From Paracyclopina nana (lineage: Eukaryota; Arthropoda; Copepoda; Cyclopoida; Cyclopettidae), in NCBI GenBank assembly GCA_019096065.1, contig JAGUCH010000001.1:744001-808000 (forward strand): 64,000 bases of DNA. The letters run 5' to 3'. Each line of letters opens with the position of its first letter. Position 1 is the stretch's first letter. Of this stretch, positions 20,861 through 32,800 are shown in pieces. The position numbers were made by a program, and so were the translations under genes. Under the pieces are notes generated by a model. That model did no database searches. It was given only the letters and a program-made list of their open reading frames with translations, and was not told the DNA's origin.

Positions 20861-21963
20861 TTAATTCAAAAGGAGAGTTGGATTGACTGTAAGAAAGTTG
20901 GAAATGATTACAAGATAATAAGTTTGTAAGATAAGGGAGCTTTTTTGGCTGCTTGGAATGCCTCTTTCTTGAGTTGTGGAAACTATCCAATTTATATTGA
21001 ATGGCACTGAAATGAAAATTGATGAACCTTGCAATGACTTGACTGAAGCCATTCCAAGCCAAATTTGGCCTCTTGCCACACTTTTACATATGAAAGGACC
21101 ACCAGCATCAAGCTGCAAGCAAGGATTAGGACTATTTATTTTAAGAAATGGTTGATTTACCTGGGTTATCTTATTATCTACTTCAAGACAAAGGCCTGAA
21201 GGTTTCAGTGCACTTAAGTATGTATTTTTTAGGCAAATTGAATCATCAATTATGGTCAGTGTATTCTTTTTTATGGCTATGATGTTCTGGTCAGAAATCA
21301 CCCAGCCATAAAAAGTGCACTTGGTTCCATCTAAAAAAAAATTAAAAAATGTGACATTCTCTTATATGATAGATTTTCTTTTTTACATTTTTGAAGCCCT
21401 TTGTCAAAACTTGCTGGTAGACCCAAATGGTGCAAATTTCCATCAAAGTTAAATTTTCCAGCAATTGTAACTACAGCAATGTCATGAATTCCATTATCTG
21501 GGCTTTCATAGATATTAGTAAGTGGATCATAATTTGGATGAAAGACAACATTTTTCAGTATCCATCTCTTGTCCATGTGGCCTGCCAAAAACCTTAAGTT
21601 GAAAAAATTCAAGGCAAATTGATAAATTTTCCTTTTTTCCTTTTCACTTCAATCTTTTCAAGTATCTCAACTCAATGGGTGAAGTTTCCTGGTGAAGGCA
21701 ATGAGCAGCAGTAATAAAATGGTGTTTTGAAACAACCACACCAGAGCAGATGAATTTCATAATTTTGGCATTGGGCAAGACCTTACATATAGTCCCCAAA
21801 AAAGGTGCATCAACTTTGCAGAATAAAAAATATTTTACAAGAAAAAAGGGGATGAATTCTCAGTACTTATATTCTCAATGACAGTTCCAGAACAAATGAC
21901 ATTTTTGCCAGCCTTGCAGTTTTGTAAGCTCAACAAGAGTATTATTACACCTAGATAAATCAT
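20861..21963 (-). CDS. serine protease homologue, catalytic Ser replaced by Ala
   Basis: Five exons, 21963-21867, 21813-21648, 21592-21387, 21330-21161 and 21112-20861, give 296 residues. Signal peptide LGVIILLLSLQNCKAG. H70 (TAAHCLH) and D125 (HDIAVVTI) are kept, but the active-site motif reads LDAGGPFIC, so the nucleophile is A216 and the preceding Gly is Leu. The frame and all splice sites are otherwise intact, so this looks like a maintained non-catalytic homologue rather than a decaying copy. Arthropod serine protease homologues act as cofactors or ligand-binding proteins; the role here is unknown. The ATG is only 47 bases from the single-minded stop. A polyadenylation signal overlaps the stop (20862-20857). 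Confidence 0.87.
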
Positions 21964-22010
21964 TTTTGATCAAAGACAATTAACATTTATACTGATCTTC
22001 TATAAAAGGT

Positions 22011-25000
22011 TCAGTTTTCATTTGCATTTGGTTGAGTGACCACTTCCACCTCTTCCATATTGCTGTTGTTGACTGGTTGCAGAATTTGAATATTAGTGTC
22101 CTGGTCTGAAGAGCTGGTGGTGCTGTAAATGGAAGTCCTGGAAGTTGACCTCTGCTGGCTCTCCTTCCAAAGAAGACTCTCTGCTTGACTTGTGACTTGG
22201 AGGCCATACTCAATTGGCCTTGGCTCTATGTGGTCTTCAATACTGTACATGACAGCTGTGGTGGCAGCATGCCAATCCTGGTGGTGGCCAAGCTGATGCT
22301 GGTACTCTGGAGTCCTCCCAGAGTACCAACCATGAGAAGCTGGACCAGACAAGTCAGTGAGTTGGGAAGAAAAGTCACCTTGGTACTCAAAGTGGGCATG
22401 CACTGCAGCAGCAGCAGGATCCTCATAAACCAGTTGATCTTGAACATAGTGAGGTGCTTGAGGAGCAACATTGACATGGTGTTGCTGCTGCTGCTGAGGT
22501 GGTTGGTATCTTCTGGACCTGCTTTGAGTCCTGGTTGGACTTGGACTAGCTGAAGTGGACTCTGTGAATTCCAACCAGCTTGAAGAGCTGTTGGAAGCAG
22601 CTGATGAGAATGTGGAAGCTCTTGCCATGCTTGGAATTTGCTCAGAGTTCAAAATCACATCAGTTTGCTGCTTGTCACTATTTCCAAAAAAAGAGAAAAA
22701 ATTCAGGTTGCGTGAGCTCAACTCTCACACCTTGCGCTAATGTAAACAAAGACTAAAGAGCCATAACTGGACTCAATGTAAACAAAAACAAAGTATACCT
22801 TATGACATAGTTGACACTGACAATGCAATGAGGCCTGGATGACCTGGAATTGTGGACTATGGTCAAGTAGCTCTGAACCCACACCCAGCCTCCATTTTTG
22901 GTGAGAAATCTGTAATATTTTGTACTGGCTTGGCCCTTGCTCAGCACTTGAGAAAAAAAGGAAGAAAATTAGTGTTGAAAAATGAAAAGAGGTGGATTTG
23001 GAGAATTTACAGGTGACATGGGTTCCCCTGAGTGCAATCATGTCATTGGCATGCACATATTGGTACAGAGTCTTCTCAATGAGATCCTGAGGCTCATAAC
23101 CAGTGAGTGTGGACACTTGCTGATCCAGGAAGATGAGCTTCATGTCCAGACTTGCTCTGAACATGAAGACACTCGAGTGCATCTTCACCTCTGTGATGGA
23201 GGAAGGGGGCAGCGAGTTGGCCACGCCCACAAAGCCAACATTAGAGAATCCAGGCTCAAAGGAGCCAGGAAGGTCTCCACCCACAGTTTGCTGCTTGATT
23301 TTCAAGTAGCCCCTACAATGAATGACCTGAAACCAAAAAACATGGCCCTTTAAGTTAAGCTTTCAAACCTTTGAACTTTCTACAGTAAGATTTGACTCAG
23401 CTTGTGCTCATTAACATTTGAATACGGTAAGCAAGGAATGTATTGAATAATCTTCATGCCAATTTTTATCCGGATTGGAGGACGCAAACCTTACTGAAAG
23501 GGAGACAAGTTAAGCAAGGGAGAAAAATCCACCACCTCTTCAATGAACTCCGATCCGGATGAAATGTTGCATGGCCATTCTTTGATCGGGAAACCTTACT
23601 TTGAACTACGTTTTAAGATCTATAGGATGTTTATGTTTTACGATCTACAACCATGTTTTTAATATCTAAGGCGGAGTAGCTGGGGAGACAATTTTGTACC
23701 TGTGTTTTAAAGTCTATTGGCATCTGTTTTAACATCTAATATAATCTGTTTTAATGTCCTGTTTATCTACAACAACTATTTCAGTTACTTTGCCAAGAGG
23801 CCTTTTTAATACAAATTTTCTGACTTGCTCATAATCAGCTGAAGCTAGATTAAAACCAAGCTATAACAAGTAGGTGTGTAGGTCAAAGTACTCAGGTAAA
23901 AATGCTACCAAAAAATCCAACATAGACCTTAAAACGACGCCAGTAGATCATAAAACAGACGCTATTAGACCTTAACATGTAGATTTTAAAACGGACCCCT
24001 TTTTAGATCAAAGCACTGACACCCTTGAGTTTTATGAGAACAAGCTGGTGACTGAAATAGTTAAACTACTATAAGAGGTTCAATTAATCGTAAACAGCAT
24101 TAGCTTGAGAGCCTCAATGTCAATGTTAAATAATAAGCTAAATAATTCATTACATAGAGGCCAAAAATTAAGCCACTAATTTATCTGGTTTTTTCTTAAG
24201 TACTATATTTACTTTCTTTAATGTACAATTGACTTTTCTTACATTTTTCAACAAAGCTGGGACATTACCTAGGCGCTAGAGAAAAATTATTCTAGCGCAC
24301 TTTTGTGCAATTTCTTTTGTTTTCCTCATATATATTTTGCCAAAATGAGCCTAAGGCGAAAAAAAGTCACCAACAAGTACATTTGGCATGGCTGCACTAC
24401 ATAGAGGATCAAAAATCGACAATTGTTTGACTTTTGGAGCACTTGTCCAAAAAAGTTCATGAGTTTTAAAAACGAGCTGAATAGATAAGCATTAAAAACT
24501 AACTAAGCAATATATTTGGTCAAAAGTTCTAGCAGTTTTTAATAGTTTTCACAACAATACTTGACCACCAAAATATTTTTAAAAAGGCTGAAGCTGATTA
24601 CAGCCCAAATAAGATTGTACTTAATTACAGTCTGAAAATTAGAAAAAAGATGTGTTGAGGCGTAAAATGCAATTGATCTCTGCCTATTAGACTTTATGAT
24701 TTAAGTTTTCTAGCTTAAAATAATATCATGGCAATCTAAAAGAGGCAAGTTAATTTTATGACTTACTTTGTAACCTCCAGAGGTGAGGCCAGCATTTCTT
24801 TTGGCCAAGACACACTTCATTCTGACCACAAAAGCTCTTTCCAGCTCCAAGTCCACCTCTTGTGGTCCACAAAATGAGGCCTGCTCATTTGCACTAGCAT
24901 GATGCACATTTAGCAGTTGGATCAGCTCCTCATGATCCAAAGGGTGGATGTATTCATAGATGGAGTTGCCAGTGAGCTCCACTTGAGACAATCCAAGGTG

Positions 25001-25561
25001 GACTGAGGCTGTCTCAGAAATGTACATGATCTTCCCATCTGAGGCCAGCACAAAAATAAACCCATCCAGAGTTTGCAGCAGATGTGAGCCCAATTCCTTC
25101 AAGATTTCAGGCCTCTTTGACAAAGATGGCTTACAGCCCCAACCATCACCAAGTCCTGTGGAAATTTTAGATTTGACGTGCTTTCGACAAAAAAGTAGTC
25201 GAATGAAAAAAAATGAATCATCAAGCCATTGTCAAGCTTTCAAAATTCAAAGGCTAAAAAGTAGAACAAATCAAAATTTGTTTGACAGCTGCAACTTTGC
25301 TCAATGTTAGATGTGCAGGTAATGGACACTCAAAGAGAATTTCGCTTACGACTAAGTATTTCCTACAAGTTCAATTAATGTCTTGCCTTCTGGGAAGATT
25401 TGCCTCATTCTCAAGTAACTTGTGGTCAATCGAATCACTGAGGCCTTATCAAGTTGACTAGTTATGGCCGAGGGCAGAGGCAAAAGTTTGCCCAGCTCAA
25501 AAAATTCACTGTTCTCCTTCTCTCTTCTGTTCCTGGCTGCATTTTTGCTCTTGTCCTTCAT
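22011..25561 (-). CDS. sim: single-minded, bHLH-PAS transcription factor
   Basis: Five coding exons, 25561-25387, 25155-24767, 23326-23011, 22946-22799 and 22677-22011, give 564 residues. The bHLH is unmistakable ([17 protein letters not shown], then [19 protein letters not shown]). PAS-A includes [18 protein letters not shown] and [24 protein letters not shown] includes [35 protein letters not shown] and [17 protein letters not shown]. Sim binds DNA with ARNT/Tango and specifies the ventral midline in arthropods. The C-terminal exon is Ser/Gln/His-rich with no recognised domain. Intron 1 begins with GC (GCAAGA at 25386) rather than GT: this is the only site that joins FPEG to LGDGWG in the phase exon 2 needs. 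An acceptor TTTTTTCAG 13 bases before the ATG shows a 5' untranslated exon or trans-splice site. Confidence 0.96.
23600..24010. repeat. short inverted-repeat minisatellite in sim intron 2
   Basis: Variants of TTTTAANATCTA occur about five times near 23600-23760 in one orientation. Reverse-complement variants (TAGATCATAAAAC, TAGACCTTAA, TAGATTTTAAAAC) occur at 23920-24010. The halves could fold on each other. Confidence 0.5.
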
Positions 25562-26898
25562 TGTAGCACTTCCCTGAAAAAATAATAGGAGTCTCCATGC
25601 TGAAGTTCTGGGTGGAAATAACTTGTGTACGTGAGATGCAATCACTTACCCAGATTTCTTGGTGGAGAAATGTGGCAAATCCTCTTGCAATAAAAGTTCA
25701 GCAGCAATTGTTTGTGCTCTGAACGTGCTGATGAATTAAGCAACAGTGATTTTTCTCATGTGCAGCAGGGAGAAGTTGCACAAGGGGGCGGAGCTTGAAC
25801 CATCCTTGAAGGCTGCCATTGGCTGGATTTGCGGTATATGGAAGCGCATACACGCACTTCCCGCTATGCTCTTACGGAATTTACGGCCTTTTAAGGCCTA
25901 CATTATTTTATGATGAATTGTGAATTTAAGCGATATTTGAATGGGGGCTCATCGTGCTAAATTCAACAAGATTGACTCTTAACTGCACACTTAGCATAGA
26001 AAGAAGTCGAGCCTTCATGGAAAATCAAGATTATTACTAAAAATTATCTTGATTAATTTAAAAGCTTGCCAATGGCTTGCATATTATTTTGAGCTTTTGC
26101 CGTAAAAAAAAACATGTTAGGCATAATCATAATGGCATTTTTAGCATACAAAGGAGAAGAGCCTTTATTGTAAACTAACATTATTACTAAAAGTTTTCGT
26201 CATTAATATCATAGCCTTTAAGTACAATGGACCATTATCAAAATAGTATATTAAACTTATTTAATTCAGTTACCTTCTAAATTTACCAATATTACATAAG
26301 CATTAGTCAACAAGAAATACAAGATGAACTTGAGTTTTAAAAAGCATCAACAAGCAAGTACATTTTTTCAGGAGAGCAGCTTGATTCAATTGCTATTGCA
26401 TTCAAAGGCATCACTCAGTGCAATGTTGAGCAAACAGCTCAGAGCCAAGCATGTAGAACATAGTTACGATACACTTTTCCTCTTTGACTAAATAACTTGA
26501 AAGCATTCATGGCCAAGGCATTTTGTCTGCTACGAATCTCAGCCAGGTGAAATTGCTTTCTTTTTTTTCAAAGTATTAAATATAAATGAAGACATTGATT
26601 TTCAGAGATGTAAGTTGTTAGCATAAAAATCAAGAAGGGCCATTGATGCTTGTAAAATTGTGAAATTTTGAAATGCATGCAAATGGCACATGAGTGTGTA
26701 TTAGATAACACACTTTGCCTGCTATAAATGAATTTTTGGCAACTGTCCAGGAAAATTTTGCTTATGCAGGCAGAGGGAAGAGAAAGTTTCCCCAGTTTGG
26801 CTTTTACTTCTACAGCAACAGCTTCTTCTTTTTCCTCAGCTGAAAAATTATGCAGCCACTTTTGCTGCTGTGATACAGAAACCAAATTCCTCTGCAAA
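25562..26898. promoter_or_regulatory. divergent intergenic region between sim and the multi-thioredoxin gene
   Basis: This 1.3-kb stretch should hold both promoters. A TATAAA at 26723-26728 lies about 170 bases before the thioredoxin gene ATG. No gene is seen. Confidence 0.45.
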
Positions 26899-29800
26899 AT
26901 GATGGGGTGGTCAAGTGTTGTGGTCATTTTTGCCCTCTTTTTTGCCACATTGGGTGGAAATGCCAAAAGGCAAGATGTGGAGGAAGTGACCAAAAGGCAA
27001 CTGGACTCACTACTCAAAACTGAAGACTACTTGGCTGTTTTTTGGTGTAAGCTGACTTTACAAACAATGAAAAGTTCCAAAGCCTATTTAATGCTTAAAA
27101 TTTGACTTTTAGGCCTCTCAAAAAATTATAATTCAATTAAGAAATCTTTTTTGGGGTTGACTATTTAATTTTTTGCTTTCATTTGGCCTTTTCTAACTGA
27201 TTGACATTATTTTGCAGCTAAGACATTTGAATTTTTCTTAGAGCCTTAAAATTTTCACATTACATGGGTGTCAAAGTTAGATTATTTGGCCAATTAGCCA
27301 AATGGTTTTTCCCATGACTCTTTCACAGAAAATTGACCCAAGTTGCCACATTAGAATATATGGGTGGGGGGTCAATCCCCTTTATAGCTCAGCTCGTTTC
27401 AGTAGCTGCTTTACTGCATAATATTTTGAAAATTCATTGAGCGCATCGAATTCGGCTTCTCCTGATTAATTCCAGCCACGACAACTTCTTGCAAGCTTGA
27501 GTCGAGGGCAGGAGAAAAATAAGGCAATTTGCTAAGAGCAGCTAGCTCCAAAAATCGGATTTTCGACACTTATGCCAGCGTGGAATGCCGCGGCTGCTGT
27601 TGATCCCTTGATTTATGACACCCAATACTGAGTGTTACACAGCAAATGTCCACACTTTCAACTTAAACTTTAAAAGATTTCAAAGCATGAAATTCTCATG
27701 AAATTATTTGCTTACCTTTGTAGGAAGAAGGCCGTCAAATTTCTCACTTTAGTTGTTTTTGTTTTGATTTGCTCTTCGCACCGGTCGAGACCTGAATGCG
27801 CAAAGCGCGCCCGTTCGCGCATGCGCACGCGCGCTTCATAAATGTAAACAAACAAACGCTTGCGAAATCGCTCGGCCTGAAAGTAACAGAGACTAAGGTA
27901 ACAGTTTTAGATTGCTAAATCTCGTTTTTTTCTGTATTCAATTCACAAAAAAACAATATCTTTGGAAAACCCAAATTTTGGCTTAAGGGCGTGCCACGGT
28001 GTTTGTGCGAAAAAACAAACAATATTTGGCGAGATATTTGTGCGTAAAAGTGTTCAATTATGTCGCTATTTTTCATGGTTGGTTAGGGTGAGAAAAGTGA
28101 AAGCTCAGATTTTCCCCCTCCAATCTTGTCAATGAGATCTCTGAGCTCACAGTGGGAGATCTTTAATAGAGCCCTGATCCCTTGCCCAATTCACTAAAAA
28201 CAACACTGATCATGTGATGTGCTCACACTTCCCCATAACAAGTGCTGTAGTTTTGGGATTTGGGTGGTACAGCACTTGAGAGTAAAACCTGATGAATCAG
28301 CAAGCACACAGAAAACTGCTAGAGGATATGAGAAAATTTGTCGACACCTCAAACTCACAATTTTTGGAGAACACAGACTTGGCGTTCAGCAAAGCTTTGT
28401 GCTTGGAAGATTTCCCAAAATTAAAACCTCCAGCCACAATTGATGTTATCACTGATCTACATTGATGGTGTCGACAAGTTTTGGTCTTCACATACTCAAA
28501 CACTCGATAGAGATCATGATAAAAATGTTGCTTCACCTGCATTTTTTCTACGCTTCCAGATGGCAAAAATTGCAAGACTTGCGACAGAATATTGTCAGTT
28601 TTGGAGACGAAAGCCACCGAGTTGGAAGAGGCTGGCATCAAGACGGTTCGAATCAATGACAAAAAGGCGGCTAAATCCTTTGGCATTTTGTCCTCGCCCG
28701 GATTAACTTACTTCAAGGGTGGCAAAGGCGAGAATTTTGAGGGAGAAATGACAGATGGAGAAGCTCTGATGGATTTCCTTGCCAGCCCCGAGGCTATGGA
28801 ATTGCCTGACCAAATCGAGGAAGTGAGTGCCAAGCAATTGGACAAGTTGGTGCAGGAGAAGATGTTTGTCGCTGTTTTCTTTTGTGAGTATCCAAACTTG
28901 GAATCGCCAAAGATGTTGCAAAGTGAAACCATCAATTCTGGCAGATTATTTTCTTTTTTGAAAGTCTTCAATTTTCAAAACTCTGCCAAACAGCCACTGT
29001 GTAACTCTTATGAATTGTGCCATTCTCGTTACAGATAACCAACAAGAAGAGAGCGCTCTGGCCTTGGCAGAGTTGGAGAACATCGATACTCAAGCCGACA
29101 AAGTTGGCATTGCCTTTGTGAAAATCAACGATCTTGAACTGGTTACTGAATTCGGCTTAACCAGTCTACCCGCTTTGATCTACTACAGGCACACTACTCC
29201 CATTTCTTATGACGGTACCATAAATCAACCTTATTGAACCTAGCTATAAGGACAAGTTTTGCAGGTGACATCACTGATGAAGCCAAAGTGCTGGACTGGT
29301 TAATCAACAACAGAGCTGTGGGCGATGACAGCGAAAGGCTGGAAGAAGTGAACGGTCCAACTCTGGAGGCAATGGTGGGATCTTCAGAAGGAGTGGTGGT
29401 CCTCTTTTGTGAGTACAAAAAATATATTTAGTGTACATTCAGGTTTTGGCAAGAATTTAGCTTGGTTAAGGTCGATTTATGGGAACTAACTGCTCATGAA
29501 CTTTCTGCAGAGGAAGATTCCTCCGCAGCAGCAGCAACACATGAACAGAATTGCAATGATGATTCCAGCAATGGCAGCAATGCCCAACCCAGCTGAAAAT
29601 TGGGGCACTTGGCAGGTTAATTCCCTATTGTCCCAAATGGTGCCTTGAGGACATGAGCACTCTCCTTGGATGCTTAAAACGTCCCCTCCAAACCAGGCAG
29701 CCTTAAAAGTAAAAAAATAATATTTTTTTTAATTAAAAAAAAAAAAATTTCACTTACACTGGGAGTGAACTCCAGTTCATAGTCTTGGCAGTAGAGCTGC

Positions 29801-32800
29801 CTGTCAATCCAGGTGCAGTCATTGTTGTTCCTGCACATTAACCCGTCCACTTCCCTCCAGCTGTTCCAGTCATTGAAGGTGAAGGCGCGAAAAGGCCACG
29901 TGGCAGCCTTGGCAGCCAGCTTGCCCACCTGGTAAGCTCCATAAGCTCCAACTCCAATGATGGCAGCCTTCTTCAGCTTGGAAGACAACTTGGACTTTTT
30001 GCCTCCTCCTCCTCCAGATGATCCACCAGCCTTGCTTGAAGATGAGCCTCCAAAGATCTTGCCAATGCTGGAGCCTTTTGAGCCTCCTCCATTATTGCCA
30101 CTACTTTTTCCAGGGGCAGCCTCGTTTTGGGCCAGAATAAAGGCCAAAACGAGGATCAGGGCCAGAGAATGCTTCTTCATCTTTCTTGTTGTTATTTATT
30201 GTCTATCTCAGGTAGCTTCTGTCTTCATTCAGCTGATGCTGCGCAGCTGCACTGTTAAGAACTGAGCTAGCGCGCGCGAGTGATTGGAGGTGTGACGTCA
30301 CAAAATTTTTATATTGTTGAGAATGACTCACGCTACGCTTCCATTACTTGCGAAATGGAAACTAAGTAGGACATTGACTTGAAGAAGGTCCTAACCCAAA
30401 CTCATTACAACACCCAAAAAATATACATTTTCTGAAAGCTTAGGCTCTTTGGGTTCATTCGGTAGTAATTTAAAAATCCTGGCCTATGGCTTCCCATAAC
30501 ATAAAATTTTCAAAAACGTCTAGCACCTACAGTTTATTATTTTTTGAGATAATTCATAGCAATGACCCCCTCTGAAAAAAGAAGATCTAACATTTTTTAT
30601 TTCATAAACAAGTCTGTAAAATGCACTCAAAATGAGATATTTGCTGCCAAACTTATTATGCAAAATTAATCAAGTTGGCAGTAATCAACATTTTGCATAG
30701 CCATATCTCCGTTTCTGTTCATCCTAGCCATTTTACTATGAAGTAACTTAAGTTTTATTTTTGAATTTTAGTGGGGGTCAATGAAGCTAACTATCCCCCC
30801 AAAATGAGCCTTTTTTCGCAAAACGTTTTTAATTTTATGTTATTGGAAGCTATAGGCCAGGATTTTTATTTTATCACCAAATGCACCCTTGGGAGATAAG
30901 CTTTCAGAAAATATATAATTATTGGGTGTGGTAAGCAGTTTGGGTTAGGTCCTTTGCCAAGTCAATGTGAGGAGCGGACGGATTCGTTTTAATTAATGCT
31001 TAGTTTAATTTTATAATTTATTCAGCTTTATATAGTACATTCTGAAACACTTCAAGTTAGATAATAATCTTGAAAAGTTGTTTGCATAGAAGTATTGATA
31101 TACAATGTTATATAATCATGTATAATTTTTATAGTTTCTTAAGGTTTTCACCTCACTTCAATTTTTATTCCTTAGATCAAATTTGATGAAAACAAATTTC
31201 AAAAAAATCCTTGCCATGTTCCTGCAAATGCGTTAATTTCAAATCTAAAATAATTCAATGCAAATAAATTTGTTTGGAGAAACTTGTTTATAAACATCAT
31301 AATATTTATGCTGCACGCTAGGCTATAAAGTCAGCTGTTGTTTGTTGACATGATGTAAAATTGAGATTTTGTACCTACTTTTTTAGAGCTGAAATGTTTG
31401 TGTAGCTGATTTTTGAATTTTGTTTCCAGATGATGCTGAGTCGAGGAAAGCTGAGAACCTTTTGGAAGTCATGGAGCAAATTGATGATGATTGTGCCAAA
31501 AGGGGCATCAAATTTGTCAAAGTCAGCGAAAATGGAGCAGCTGAGCAATTTGGAGTGGCCAGGCTCCCATCTCTGGTTTACTTTAGAAATGAACTACCCA
31601 GTTTGTATGAAGGTGAGACTTTTTTTGCTGACTCACTCTGTATTTTGGTGGCCGGATATGAGCGATGGCCAGCACTGAAAATGCATTTTTCTTAAATCCC
31701 AAGACTTCCTTGATGTCTCAATATTTTGCACAAGAAAAGGAAGCTGGGGGATTATGAGCAGAAGTGGATTTATATTTATCGCTATTTATGAAGCTTTCAG
31801 CCGAAATTGCCTTCGTTTGCCAGAATCATGTAACGCTGTACACAGCATGAGCCTTTGCTCCCCAGCTTGCTGATACAGTCTACCATCCAATAATTTTTTG
31901 ATGGTTTTGGTTGTGAAAAATACGTCAAAGTTGAATAAGATTTTTAGTTCAAATATGGTTTTGCCATTATAAACTAAAATAAAGTGAAAAACAAACTTTT
32001 TAGTTTTAGACGATTTTGAAACTTATATTTCCAACTCATCCAAAATATTCAATATTTAAAAACCTTCTGTTGCACTGATTCCAAGCAAGATTCTTGAGTT
32101 TATTTGGGAAAAAAATTGGATTTAAGTTGGACCAAAATTTAAACAACTACCAATCCAATCCCAATATCAAGCAATTTTGACTTGTGGGTCACTCCGATAT
32201 TTTGAAAAATATCAACATAAATATGATACAGTTATCAAATGTTTTCCTAATTTCAGGCAATTTGTTTGATGACACTGCAGCCCTTGAGTGGATTTTGAAC
32301 CAAGCTGACGATGATTCAATTGAAGAACTCACCTCTCCAATGATTGAGAAATTGGTGAGGGATGCCAAGAATGTGGTTGTACTTTTCTGTAAGTACGCTG
32401 GCTACATGTTGATAGCCATAACACATACATGTTACATGCTAAGACACTACAGCACCTCATCCACCTCCATGGTGAGAACTAAAAACGAGCCAACCTTTGA
32501 CCCAGTCACAGGTCAGCCGATCCTAACAGCCGAACAGCTACCCCAAACATATTTGCCCGCTGACCGAGTTGTCGGTCTTGCTATGGAATCATAAAGAAGA
32601 AAGTTTTGAAAAAGTTTGTAAAGTTAGCACCTTTTCCGAAACTATTTGTAATAACATTTTTTCCTTGGTACCACTCTAGCCTTATGAAACATGGGGGGCG
32701 GGCACTGCGCGCTCAACCCCAAAATATCAAAAATATAAGCTACTGTAATTCACACTCTTTCTTCCCACATCCACCACCTGACTTGGCTATGTGTCGTTTT

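Noticed and set aside
23600..24010. Autonomous mobile element in sim intron 2
   Set aside because: Only short AT-rich inverted words are seen, without defined ends or coding sequence.
30371..30968. Possible coding transposon between the inverted arms
   Set aside because: The centre has stops in all frames and no transposase motif.
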